From positions 1 to 64,000 of the forward strand of contig CALUSI010000003.1 of assembly GCA_944323395.1 (NCBI GenBank): DNA of 64,000 nt, in the 5' to 3' direction. The stretch comes from Candidatus Gastranaerophilales bacterium. GTDB lineage: Bacteria; Cyanobacteriota; Vampirovibrionia; Gastranaerophilales; Gastranaerophilaceae. Positions 16,779-25,510 of this stretch are shown here, piece after piece; position 1 is the stretch's first letter, and the number at the start of each line of letters is the position of its first letter. A program made the translations under genes and the position numbers. The notes under the pieces are model-generated. The model did not search any database, was not told where the DNA came from, and saw nothing but the letters and a program-made list of their open reading frames with translations.

Positions 16779-17669
16779 TTAGTATACATAATCTTGGTAT
16801 AAACTTATTGAAATATTATTATTTTTTAGTTTATTTAATGCTCTTGCTTCTGTTTGTCTTATACATTCTTTTGTTACACCATATATTTTACCGATTTCTT
16901 CTAATGTTTGTTTTTCGTTTCCGCCGATGCCAAAGCGCATTGTGATTACTTTTTGTTCTCTTTCTTTTAAATTTTTAAGCAACGACATAATATCTTTTTT
17001 TAGTGATTCACTTTCAATTTCTTTTGAAATTGAACTTTTTTTATCCTCGATGATATCTATTAATTTAACTTCAGAGCCGTTTTGCATTTCGAAATCACCT
17101 TCTAGGGATAAAGTTTTTTTATAAGCATTTAGGTAATTATTTATTTTATCTGATTCTGTATTCATTCTTTTTGCAACTTCATCAATGCTTATTTCTTTTT
17201 GACTTTCTTTTTCCATTTCTGATTTTATTTTTGAATATTTTGAAAGTGTTTCTTGAATATAAACAGGAATTTTTACGCTGTGTGATTGTTCTGATATTGC
17301 TTTAAACATTGCCTGTTTAATCCACCAGCTTGCATATGTTGCAAATCTGTAGCCGAATTTCCAGTTAAACTTATCTATTGCAACCATAAGTCCGATGTTG
17401 CCTTCTTGTATTAGATCGGTCATTGGTAATTTGCTTGTATGAATTACTTTCCTTGCAATAATTACTACTAATTTCAGGTTCGCTTTTGTTAGCTTCTCTT
17501 TTGCTTCTTTTGAACCGTTTTGTATTTGTCTTGCAAGTTCTTGTTCTTCTTCAATTGTTAATGATTTATATTTAGAAATTTCCTTAACATAATTTACCAA
17601 ATTTGTTTCTGAAAAAAGATTTGTTGAAAAATTTTCTGAATCTAATGTTGATACACAATTTAATGCCAT
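16779..17669 (-). CDS. RNA polymerase sigma-70 family factor (group 1/2-like)
   Basis: This 296-residue sigma factor has regions 1.2 to 4.2 but no long region 1.1. Region 1.2 is LVNYVKEISKYKSLTIEEEQ, 2.1-2.4 include LVVIIARKV, LPMTDLIQEGNIGLMVAIDKF and YRFATYASWWIKQAMFKAI, and 4.2 is LEEIGKIYGVTKECIRQTEARA. The 2.4 and 4.2 residues are close to the RpoD type, so it should read -10/-35 promoters of standard kind. Its size and the absence of region 1.1 suggest an alternative, RpoD-related factor, although a primary role is not excluded. AGGAG lies nine bases before the ATG. Two inverted repeats occupy its upstream region. Confidence 0.9.
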   Translation of the reverse strand: MALNCVSTLDSENFSTNLFSETNLVNYVKEISKYKSLTIEEEQELARQIQNGSKEAKEKLTKANLKLVVIIARKVIHTSKLPMTDLIQEGNIGLMVAIDKFNWKFGYRFATYASWWIKQAMFKAISEQSHSVKIPVYIQETLSKYSKIKSEMEKESQKEISIDEVAKRMNTESDKINNYLNAYKKTLSLEGDFEMQNGSEVKLIDIIEDKKSSISKEIESESLKKDIMSLLKNLKEREQKVITMRFGIGGNEKQTLEEIGKIYGVTKECIRQTEARALNKLKNNNISISLYQDYVY

Positions 17670-17729
17670 ATTATTTTACTCCTGATTTTTTTAGTAACAC
17701 ACACTTGCTTTTATAATTGCAGAACACAT

Positions 17730-17748
17730 TTTGCCTATAATAGGCAAA
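17730..17748. promoter_or_regulatory. perfect 19-bp palindrome containing a -10 element, upstream of the sigma factor
   Basis: TTTGCCTAT, one central A, ATAGGCAAA: nine-bp arms with no mismatch. The centre reads TATAAT on the plus strand and TATTAT on the minus strand, so a bound protein would cover a -10 element for either direction. It lies 61 bases before the sigma-factor start codon. Confidence 0.6.
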
Positions 17749-17758
17749 GAACACTATT

Positions 17759-17795
17759 ATTAATGCAAACGACACACTTTTTACACCGCATTAAT
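17759..17795. promoter_or_regulatory. second inverted repeat upstream of the sigma factor
   Basis: ATTAATGC (17759-17766) and GCATTAAT (17788-17795) are perfect 8-bp arms separated by 21 bases. Several ACACA-type short motifs occur between 17697 and 17790. Downstream, towards the helicase gene, TTGTAT-N18-TATAAT (around 17815-17844) is a possible plus-strand promoter. Confidence 0.4.
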
Positions 17796-17957
17796 TTGAA
17801 TATTGTATATAATTTGTATATCTTTAATATATCACTTTATAATTTTTATTTCAATCCATGTGTTAAGACATGTTAAGCGAAATTTAAAAAACACCATTTT
17901 TTCTTAATATCTTGTAATATTTATACTTTAAACTGTCTTTTTAATTACAATCTAATT

Positions 17958-20900
17958 ATGTTAGTAGAAGGCTCAGTAAATAGTAAAAGAACAGATTTTC
18001 TTGCTGAAAGGTATGTGGAATTAATCAAGCAGGGAAATAGTCCTGAGGATATTTTAGTTATTCTTTTAAATCCATATAAAAAAGCAAATTTTATAAATAA
18101 AGTTTGTGCTTTAAATCCTCAGTTAAGACAAGAAAAACATCAGGTATATACTTTTTGGGGGCTTTGCTATAATTCGATTAATGATAATTGGGAATATATT
18201 TCAAGTTTAATAAATAGGTCAGAAAGCACTTCAAGACCAAATTTATGCGGATTGGAAGTTTCTCAATTTATTTTTAAACAGAGTATAAAAGAGGCAGATT
18301 TCTCTGATTATATATCTAAGGTTAATCTTCTTCATCAGCTTTTTAGAAGATATTCTTTAATTGTTCAAAATGGACTTACTACTGATGAAATAAAAGAACG
18401 TTCGGAATTGCTAAGAGAAAGTTTTTATATTGATGCTCAAAAGGCGATTGACGATTATAAATTGAAAACTATTAAATATACCAGTTTTGATTATTTAAGA
18501 CAGCTTGCTATATTGCCCTTTGTTTATAAAAATACGGATTACTTTAAGAAGATAAAATTTCTTTTGGTTGATGATGCAGATGAGTTTTCATTTGCGTTTT
18601 GGTCTTTTATTCATCATTTAGTTCCTCAATTAAATGAATATTATATAGCCTATGACCAAAACGGTTCATCAAGATGCGGATATTTATGTGCTTATAAATC
18701 GGGAGTTATAGAATTTTCAAGAAAATATAAACCTGAAATTATTAGATTAAAAGATGATTGTATTTTGTCAAAAAAAGCTGAAGATTTCTTTATCAATATT
18801 CAACAAGGTAAAAAGATAAAAAATGCAGATATAAAATACACTATTCAGCCAAAACGTTTGGATATGTTTGAGTCTGTAATTTGTGAGATAAATAAACTCA
18901 TAAGAAAAGGGATAAAACTTTCTGATATTTCTGTAATTACTCCGGTTGTAGATGAAATATTAATGCAATATTTTAAAGAACAAAAGTGGGGTATAAAATT
19001 TCAGGTAATATCAGGAAGTGAGAAACTTGTTCAAAATAATATCGTTAAGTATATTCTAATATTACTTAAAATTATTAATGGCTTTGATGTGCAAGATTAT
19101 GAGTTAAAAAGTTTATTAATTAATCTTTTGAAAATACCATATCGTAAATGTATTGAAATTATTAGGGAATATTCTTCTTCTTCTGGATTAAAGGATTATA
19201 TTTTTTCAGAAGATATAAATAATTACAGATATAAAAAATTGTGTTCTGTAATTGCTTCTGAATTAAAAAGTAAAAATAGTATTTCCAATCAAATAAAAAT
19301 AATTTTTTCTAATATTATTCAAGAATTTGAAACAGAAGCAGATAAAGAAAAGTATGATTTTCTTCTGAAGGAAGCAGAAAATTTTGAAAAAGCATTCTCT
19401 GAAACCGTATCTGATATTGCTAAAGAATTTATTTCACAAATAGAAAATAGTGTAATAAGTGAAAATCCTATAGATTCTTTTGCTTTGCCCAAAGATGCAA
19501 TTATAGTTTCAAGTCCTCAAAAAATAATTGATTTTTCGATAAGAACAAAGTATCAACTTTGGCTTGATGTATCTAATTGTGAATGGTTAAAACAAGATAC
19601 AGGTACTTTGTATAATGCTTGGGTTTTAAGTAAAGATTGGAATAAAAAAGAATATACTTTGGAAGATAATATTTTGTTAACGAGAGAAAAAACGGCAAGA
19701 ATTGCCAGAAAACTAATTTTGTGTGCTCAAGAAAACATTATGTTTTTTGCAAGTATATATGATAATACAGGCAATGAAAATTTTGGCGGTTTGTCTGATT
19801 TTCTTGAAATAAAAGAAGAAAAGAAACAAGAATTTAAGATAATTCCTAGGGATGATCAAAAAAAGGTTCTTGAATATAAAAAAGGGAAAATGGGAGTAAT
19901 GGCGGTTCCCGGTGCAGGAAAAACCACTATATTGTTAGCTTTAATCATAAAATTGTTAAATGAAAAAGTTGCTCCTGAAAATATATTTGTTTTGACATAT
20001 ATGGAATCTGCGGCTAAGAACTTTAAAGAAAGAATAAAAGCTGCCGTTTCAGATGATTCTGATCTCCCTAATATATCAACTATTCATGGGCTTGCATTAA
20101 GAATAATAAAAGAGAATGCAAACTATAATAAAATAGGGTTAGATGAAAATTTTGAAATATGTGATGATACTTTAAAAGAAAGAATAATAAAGGAATTACT
20201 TTATAAACTGAAAATTGATGATGAAAAATATGATAATTATTTAAGATGTATATCTATAGTCAAATTATCCTCTTATAATGGCGAGCTTTATTCAAAATAT
20301 AAAGATATTCAAGAGTTTTACAGGTTTTATGAAGAATATAATAAAATTCTCAAACAAAGTAATTTGCTCGATTATGATGATATGCTTTGTTATGCAGTTA
20401 AAATACTTGAAAATAATCGTGAAATATTAAATTACTATCAAAATATTTGTAAATACATAATAGAAGATGAAGCTCAAGATTCAACCGAAATACAACAGAA
20501 ATTAATTGCTTTATTGAATGGGAAATATAATAACTATGTTCGCTGTGGTGATATTAATCAGGCAATTACTTCTACTTTTACAAATAGCGATTTGGAAAGT
20601 TTTAGAAACTTTATCGGAATAAATAATAAAGTAGAGATGGTATCTTCTCAAAGATGTGCAAAACCAATATATTCTTTTGCTAATTCTTTTATAAATGAAG
20701 TTTCTCAAAATGATGAAACTAAAAATGCTTTTTATAATATTCAAATAAAAGGAACAGATAAAAACCCTATAAATAATAAAAAACCTGAATATATATTGTT
20801 TCAAGACGAAAAGGAAGAAAAAACTTTTATAATAAACAAGATAAAAGAAATTTATAACTCTGATTCTTCTGCATCAATTGCAGTTTTGTTGAGGTTGAAT

Positions 20901-21776
20901 TCTCAAGTTAATGAATATAATGAATTATTATTGTCACAAGGTATAAAAACTTCAATAAGGTCTGATTGCTTAGCACAGAAAAATATATACAGACTTATAC
21001 ATTCTGTTTTAAATGTTATTAATAATCCGGTAAGTAACATTAGTGTATATGAGTTGGCTCAAGAATATAATAAAAGTAATATTTATGAATTTGGTGAAGA
21101 TATAATTAATTTTTTAAGAAATTTGAAAACACCATTTATGAAAATGAATCCTGATGAAATTAATGATGAAGGACTTTTGCAACTATTTTGGGATATTGAT
21201 TATTGGCTTAATAATTCTTCTATCGAAACTGATATTTTGGTTTTGAATATAGGTTTATTTTATTCAAAAAATTCTGTTGATAAATCTAATTCATATATGA
21301 TTTCTGCAATGGTAAAAAGGATGTTCGCGGAAAATGAAAGCTTAGAAAATATAATAAAAAAACTTGAATATTCCGCTCAAAAATCTTTGAGTGCATATAG
21401 ATTCTTTGAAAATGAACTTATTGAGACGAATGATATTCCTATAGAAATAATGACAATGCATAAATCCAAAGGTGATGAATTTGATTATGTGTTTATTCCG
21501 GAACTAAATGAAGAAAATTATCCGACATCAACAAAAAATGTAAAACTCAAAAGCGGCGGGCATTTTGTTCAGATAATAAAAAATTCAATTGACAACAAAG
21601 GAATTAAAACTCCTGATGAATTAAAACTCGAACAAATTGAAGAAACACTAAGGCTTTTATATGTTGGATTTACTCGTGCGAAAAAAGAACTTTATTTGAC
21701 TAATTCATTGAATTATAAAAAAAGAAAGAATACTAAATCTGTTGAAATAATTAATAAAATATCACTTGAAACTTGA
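17958..21776 (+). CDS. UvrD/PcrA-type superfamily 1 helicase with a degenerate N-terminal motor
   Basis: This 1272-residue protein has an active-looking UvrD-type motor in its second half: Walker A VPGAGKTT (Lys655), EDEAQDSTEIQQKL (Walker B, about residue 836), SSQRCAKPI, and the terminal LRLLYVGFTRAKKELYLT (motif VI). The first half looks like a decayed copy of the same fold. Residues 3-12 read VEGSVNSKRT where a Walker A (GxxxxGKT) is expected, with Lys-Arg in place of Gly-Lys, and residues 202-209 read LLVDDADE like a Walker B. No nuclease motif is visible. Double-motor layout recalls RecB/AddAB-type machines, so a role in DNA repair is likely. A TACAAT ends six bases before the ATG, without a ribosome site. 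Confidence 0.85.
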   Translation: MLVEGSVNSKRTDFLAERYVELIKQGNSPEDILVILLNPYKKANFINKVCALNPQLRQEKHQVYTFWGLCYNSINDNWEYISSLINRSESTSRPNLCGLEVSQFIFKQSIKEADFSDYISKVNLLHQLFRRYSLIVQNGLTTDEIKERSELLRESFYIDAQKAIDDYKLKTIKYTSFDYLRQLAILPFVYKNTDYFKKIKFLLVDDADEFSFAFWSFIHHLVPQLNEYYIAYDQNGSSRCGYLCAYKSGVIEFSRKYKPEIIRLKDDCILSKKAEDFFINIQQGKKIKNADIKYTIQPKRLDMFESVICEINKLIRKGIKLSDISVITPVVDEILMQYFKEQKWGIKFQVISGSEKLVQNNIVKYILILLKIINGFDVQDYELKSLLINLLKIPYRKCIEIIREYSSSSGLKDYIFSEDINNYRYKKLCSVIASELKSKNSISNQIKIIFSNIIQEFETEADKEKYDFLLKEAENFEKAFSETVSDIAKEFISQIENSVISENPIDSFALPKDAIIVSSPQKIIDFSIRTKYQLWLDVSNCEWLKQDTGTLYNAWVLSKDWNKKEYTLEDNILLTREKTARIARKLILCAQENIMFFASIYDNTGNENFGGLSDFLEIKEEKKQEFKIIPRDDQKKVLEYKKGKMGVMAVPGAGKTTILLALIIKLLNEKVAPENIFVLTYMESAAKNFKERIKAAVSDDSDLPNISTIHGLALRIIKENANYNKIGLDENFEICDDTLKERIIKELLYKLKIDDEKYDNYLRCISIVKLSSYNGELYSKYKDIQEFYRFYEEYNKILKQSNLLDYDDMLCYAVKILENNREILNYYQNICKYIIEDEAQDSTEIQQKLIALLNGKYNNYVRCGDINQAITSTFTNSDLESFRNFIGINNKVEMVSSQRCAKPIYSFANSFINEVSQNDETKNAFYNIQIKGTDKNPINNKKPEYILFQDEKEEKTFIINKIKEIYNSDSSASIAVLLRLNSQVNEYNELLLSQGIKTSIRSDCLAQKNIYRLIHSVLNVINNPVSNISVYELAQEYNKSNIYEFGEDIINFLRNLKTPFMKMNPDEINDEGLLQLFWDIDYWLNNSSIETDILVLNIGLFYSKNSVDKSNSYMISAMVKRMFAENESLENIIKKLEYSAQKSLSAYRFFENELIETNDIPIEIMTMHKSKGDEFDYVFIPELNEENYPTSTKNVKLKSGGHFVQIIKNSIDNKGIKTPDELKLEQIEETLRLLYVGFTRAKKELYLTNSLNYKKRKNTKSVEIINKISLET

Positions 21777-21828
21777 TAAAGTTTATATTAATAATATTTC
21801 ATATACTAGTGTTTTTTTGGAAAACAAG

Positions 21829-21864
21829 TGCTATAATAGTAGTAATTAATCTTTAAAAGATTAA
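21829..21864 (+). promoter_or_regulatory. promoter and palindromic operator of the BlaI-like gene
   Basis: TGCTATAAT (21829-21837) is an extended consensus -10. A perfect 19-bp palindrome, TTAATCTTT-A-AAAGATTAA, follows at 21846-21864, covering the expected transcription start. Position and symmetry fit autoregulation by the dimeric repressor encoded 54 bases further on. Confidence 0.6.
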
Positions 21865-21918
21865 ATGGGTTGTAGTAATTTAAGATATTTAAGATATAAA
21901 AATTAAAAGGATGGATTA

Positions 21919-22269
21919 ATGGCATTTACACACGGAACTCTTGAAAATGAGATATTGAATGCAGTTTGGACAATGGAAGAAAATGGTGTTTCAACCAAAA
22001 ATATCTCTGTTAGTGAAGTATTATCAGCAATAAATGATAACGGAAATATCAGAGCCTATACTACAGTTAAAACAGTTATGGATAGGCTTGTTGATAAAAA
22101 TCTTTTAAGAAGACAAAAGAGCGGAAAAAAATTTTGTTATAAATCTGTAGAATCAAGAGAAAAAATGGCTGCAAGTGCTATATCTAAATTGGCTGGTCAA
22201 TATTTTAATAATGATGTCCGATCTTTAATGAAGGCACTTGAAAAACAATGTCTGAGCATAAAAGCGTAG
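21919..22269 (+). CDS. BlaI/MecI/CopY-family transcriptional regulator
   Basis: This 116-residue protein has the winged-helix pattern of BlaI/MecI/CopY repressors: LENEILNAVWTMEE, ISVSEVLSAI, YTTVKTVMDRLVDKNLLRRQKSGKKFCY, then a dimerisation tail. In this family YTTVxT-xxRLxxKGxL is diagnostic. Known members are repressors of beta-lactamase or copper genes and are often controlled by proteolysis through a partner BlaR1. No BlaR1-like gene follows here; the next gene overlaps by 22 bases and is of unknown function. A perfect palindrome at 21846-21864 is the natural candidate for its operator. What signal releases it is unknown. Confidence 0.85.
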   Translation: MAFTHGTLENEILNAVWTMEENGVSTKNISVSEVLSAINDNGNIRAYTTVKTVMDRLVDKNLLRRQKSGKKFCYKSVESREKMAASAISKLAGQYFNNDVRSLMKALEKQCLSIKA

Positions 22270-22628
22270 ATTATTCAGAAATAAGAAAAAAAGTTTCAAG
22301 ATTGTTCTTTGGAGTTTTAACTAAAAAACTTCCTGTTCGTGAAGCACTTGTTCGTTTCCCGAAAGATTGTGAAGACAAAACTCTTATTGCGAGCTGGCAT
22401 GCTTTATGTCATCTTGAAGCTGATGAAGATATTAGAAAAAGAGACTTAATGTATAAACAAGAACAAGATGAATACATTGAGTTTATAGCTTATACTTTGC
22501 AAAAAGGTGATGCTTTGCCTGAAAATATAATAAAATCATATATTCCATATCACAATGAAGCTTTGATCCCTAATACAAATACTTTTAAAGGCATTATTAG
22601 CCAGTTAAAAAAATTTCTGTGCTGTTAG
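22248..22628 (+). CDS. protein translationally coupled to the BlaI-like regulator, function unknown
   Basis: A 126-residue soluble, mainly helical protein with no recognised domain. Its start overlaps the regulator gene by 22 bases in another frame, so the pair is coupled. Landmarks are FFGVLTKKLPVREALVRFPK, SWHALCHLEADEDIRKRD and a C-terminal LKKFLCC with paired cysteines. It has no membrane segment and no protease motif, so it is not a BlaR1 substitute of known type. It could modulate the regulator or be its main target; both are guesses. Confidence 0.6.
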   Translation: MSEHKSVDYSEIRKKVSRLFFGVLTKKLPVREALVRFPKDCEDKTLIASWHALCHLEADEDIRKRDLMYKQEQDEYIEFIAYTLQKGDALPENIIKSYIPYHNEALIPNTNTFKGIISQLKKFLCC

Positions 22629-22708
22629 TAATTACAATAATTGCAATATTTAGAGTATTCCTTTCAACTTTTAAATTTGTTAAAATTTAAGAAAAAGAGG
22701 AGAATAGT

Positions 22709-23386
22709 ATGAGAAAACTGACTTATTTGGGACACAGTGCTTTCTTTATTGAAAAAGATTGGGATGGTATTCTTATTGATCCTTTTATAACGGGAAATCC
22801 ATCTGCCAATTTTGATTATAAAAAGAAACGAATTACTCATATTATTGTTACTCATGCGCATCTTGATCATTTGGGAGATGCAATTGCAATATCTAAACAT
22901 TCCGGTGCACCTATTATAGCAGTATTTGAACTTGCTAATTATTGTATAGAAAAAGGAGCAAAAGCAATTGGGGTGAATATAGGCGGAAAATTAAAGTTTA
23001 ATTGGGGAAGTGTTAAATTTTTGCCTGCAGTTCATTCCAGTTCAAATCCTGATTTGCCTTATGGCGGTTTAGCTGCAAGTTTATTATTTGATATAGATGG
23101 AACTACAATATACCACGCAGGTGATACTGCCTTAATGCCTGATTTTTCATTAATAGGAGAATTATATAATCCATATTATGCGCTTTTGCCTGTTGGCGGA
23201 TATTATACTATGGATATGAATGATGCAGCTATTGCTGCCAAAATGTTATATGCAATGGAGGTTATTCCAATGCATTATAATACATTCCCTAATATAAAGG
23301 TGGATATTCAAAAGTTTGTTGATATGTTAGAAGCGCAAGGGCAAAAATGCTTGCCTCTAAAGGCGAATGAATATGTTGAGTTATAA
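22709..23386 (+). CDS. UPF0173-type metallo-beta-lactamase-fold hydrolase
   Basis: This 225-residue protein has the metal-binding signature THAHLDHLGD (HxHxDH), a further histidine in PAVHSSSNPD, YHAGDTALMPDF, and a final MHYNTFPN histidine. The start LTYLGHSAFFIE and the motif order match the UPF0173 family (YtkL-like), whose substrates are not well established. It is cytoplasmic, with no signal peptide. It has a good ribosome site (AAGAGGAGAA) and overlaps the following DUF3326 gene, so the two should be expressed together. Confidence 0.88.
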   Translation: MRKLTYLGHSAFFIEKDWDGILIDPFITGNPSANFDYKKKRITHIIVTHAHLDHLGDAIAISKHSGAPIIAVFELANYCIEKGAKAIGVNIGGKLKFNWGSVKFLPAVHSSSNPDLPYGGLAASLLFDIDGTTIYHAGDTALMPDFSLIGELYNPYYALLPVGGYYTMDMNDAAIAAKMLYAMEVIPMHYNTFPNIKVDIQKFVDMLEAQGQKCLPLKANEYVEL

Positions 23387-24359
23387 TAAAGAAAAGCCAT
23401 TAATTGCTTTTGTTGTCCCGACAGGAATTGGTGCAAGTATTGGCGGTTTTGCCGGTGATGCTTCTATAGTTGCCAGGAATTTTGCTAAAGATTTTAATGT
23501 TATAGTTAATCCTAATGTTGTTAATGCTGCTTGTTTTTCAGGGATTACAGATAATATGCTGTATGTTGAAGGTTGGACATTGGCACAATTTATGAAAGGA
23601 AATTTGGGCTTGGTTCCTTCATCCAATAACAAAATCGGAGTAATCTTTGATAAGGAAATTTCTCTAGGTGTTATTAATGTACATATAAATACAATCAATG
23701 CAGTAAAAACTGTTTATGGCGTCGACATAATAGGCTACGAAATAACAGAAGAACCTTGCAAAGTTGAATTTTATAATACTGAATCTGGTATATCATCTGG
23801 CAGTGTTTTAAACAACAAAACGCTTTTAAAAGCTGGTCAGAAATTATTAAAAAGAGGTGCAGAAACAATTGCAGTTGTATGTAAGTTTGAAGAGCCTCCT
23901 GAGGATAATTATCAAAATGGAGAAGGGGTAGATATTGTAGGTGGTGTGGAAGCTGTTATTTCTCATTATTTGACTCGTGAATTAAAAGTGCCGGTTGCAC
24001 ATTCACCTGCATTTGAAGATATTACAATCTCAAAAGAAGTTGTTGATCCAAAGGTTGCAGCAGAATATATAACTCCTACTTTTTTACCTTGTATATTGTT
24101 AGGATTAAGTAATGCTCCGTTATTTTCATATGAAAAAGTGGAACATTATATAGGAGTAGAATCATTAAAAGCTTTGATAATGCCATATAATGCTTTAGGT
24201 TCATCTATTGTATTTGATGCAATTTCCAAAAGAGTAAATGTATATGCCGTAAAAGAAAATTCTTCTGTATTAAATATAACAAAAAGTACTATAAATAAGG
24301 ATGATATAATAGAAGTGGATACTTATAAAGAATGTTTAAAAATGATAGAGGAAATATAG
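23373..24359 (+). CDS. DUF3326 family protein
   Basis: A 328-residue protein that I recognise as the DUF3326 family, found mainly in Cyanobacteria and relatives; no function is established. Motifs are IAFVVPTGIGASIGGFAGDA, NVVNAACFSGI, YVEGWTLAQFM, IGVIFDKEI, and the later CKFEEPPEDNYQNGEGVDIV and PVAHSPAFED. The glycine-rich beginning suggests nucleotide or cofactor binding. Start 23373 is preferred to the ATG at 23367 because AAAGG is then nine bases upstream. It overlaps the metallo-hydrolase gene and is immediately followed by the pilin-like gene with no gap. Its presence is one of the best hints to a cyanobacterial relative. Confidence 0.82.
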   Translation: MLSYNKEKPLIAFVVPTGIGASIGGFAGDASIVARNFAKDFNVIVNPNVVNAACFSGITDNMLYVEGWTLAQFMKGNLGLVPSSNNKIGVIFDKEISLGVINVHINTINAVKTVYGVDIIGYEITEEPCKVEFYNTESGISSGSVLNNKTLLKAGQKLLKRGAETIAVVCKFEEPPEDNYQNGEGVDIVGGVEAVISHYLTRELKVPVAHSPAFEDITISKEVVDPKVAAEYITPTFLPCILLGLSNAPLFSYEKVEHYIGVESLKALIMPYNALGSSIVFDAISKRVNVYAVKENSSVLNITKSTINKDDIIEVDTYKECLKMIEEI

Positions 24360-25442
24360 ATGAGATATAAGTTTGGATTTACGTTAGCGGAAGTTTTGGT
24401 CGCATTAGCTGTAATTGGAGTAATTATGGCTCTTTCTGTCCACTCTATAAAGATAGTAAAATCTTCATATACTGCATTAACATATTTTGCTCATAAGAAT
24501 GTAGTAAATATGGTTGGGGTACTTAATTCAGGTGATTCTCCATTTGAGAATCTGAAAGACAAGGATGGAAATGCATTACCTTCATTGATTGCACAATGTA
24601 AAAAATCAAATGGTGCAATTGTACAGGTTTTGAAGTCTGATAGAGAATACGAAAATGATTTCGGTACTCCTAATTGTTCTGAAAGACATCTTTCAGGTCA
24701 AGAAAAGAAAAATCTTTTTTGTAAAAGTATGGTAGGAATAGCAAATACTGCAGGAAAGACAAGGTGTGATACATTGTTTCAAACGAATCTTTCTTCGAAC
24801 AGTGATTCTACAACTGCTTTTGAAGAACCTTATATAACAAATTTAGATTATAATAATCCTACTTTTATTGCCACAAACGGGCAAAGGTATTATCTGTCAG
24901 AATGGACATATAATCCTGTTGTATCAGATACTTATGGATATAGGTTAATAGCAATTGATTTAAATGGTACGGCAAGACCAAATAGGACAGAAAGGGATGG
25001 GTTAACACCGCCTCCAGATATAGTAACATTTATGGTTATGGATAATGGTGCAGTATATCCGTTGGGAGTAGCTGCAACCAATATTGAGTTAAGTTCTGGA
25101 GGAGTCATACAATATCTAAATTCTAAAGTTAAAGGATATTATTATACATATGATCCAAATAGGACAACTAATGTTGCACCAGAATGTACTAAGGTTATAA
25201 AAGGAGAGAAAAAACAAACTTGCAACTATGCAATTGTGTATTTGCAAAATAGTGAAGGTACATCGTTCTTTAATTATAGAGAAGCATATTGTTTGTCATT
25301 GGGTGGAAAAGAAAATGCATATGCTGAATATTGCAATGGGATTGCGCCTAGTGAATATTGTCCGCCTTCTACAAGTGATAAGGTTTTTGATTTGTGTACT
25401 ATGACAAATGTAAAACCAATGTTCAGATATAATTTTAATTAA
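24360..25442 (+). CDS. type IV prepilin-like protein
   Basis: This 360-residue protein has a class III prepilin leader: MRYKFG followed by FTLAEVLVALAVIGVIMALS, with the Gly-Phe cleavage site, Glu at +5 and a hydrophobic helix. The mature domain is large for a pilin and contains many cysteines (for example CSERHLSGQEKKNLFC and CDTLF). It ends CPPSTSDKVFDLC, then a short tail. Its DLNGTARPNRTERDG segment is like the 'D-NG--PN' motif of pseudopilins in this lineage. It needs a prepilin peptidase and assembly ATPase encoded elsewhere. Its ATG directly follows the stop of the DUF3326 gene. Confidence 0.87.
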   Translation: MRYKFGFTLAEVLVALAVIGVIMALSVHSIKIVKSSYTALTYFAHKNVVNMVGVLNSGDSPFENLKDKDGNALPSLIAQCKKSNGAIVQVLKSDREYENDFGTPNCSERHLSGQEKKNLFCKSMVGIANTAGKTRCDTLFQTNLSSNSDSTTAFEEPYITNLDYNNPTFIATNGQRYYLSEWTYNPVVSDTYGYRLIAIDLNGTARPNRTERDGLTPPPDIVTFMVMDNGAVYPLGVAATNIELSSGGVIQYLNSKVKGYYYTYDPNRTTNVAPECTKVIKGEKKQTCNYAIVYLQNSEGTSFFNYREAYCLSLGGKENAYAEYCNGIAPSEYCPPSTSDKVFDLCTMTNVKPMFRYNFN

Positions 25443-25462
25443 TAAAATAAATATAGCAAAAT

Positions 25463-25500
25463 AAAAAATCACCACACTTATACTAATGTGGTGATTTTTT
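25463..25500 (+). terminator. intrinsic terminator after the pilin-like gene
   Basis: Perfect 14-bp stem, AAAAAATCACCACA (25463-25476) with TGTGGTGATTTTTT (25487-25500), and a 10-base loop. The T-rich arm abuts the ribosome-site region of the next gene. Confidence 0.85.
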
Positions 25501-25510
25501 GAAAGAAAGC

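Noticed and set aside
25499-25510. TTG start for the LOG-like gene
   Set aside because: It lies within the terminator hairpin arm of the previous gene and has no ribosome site.
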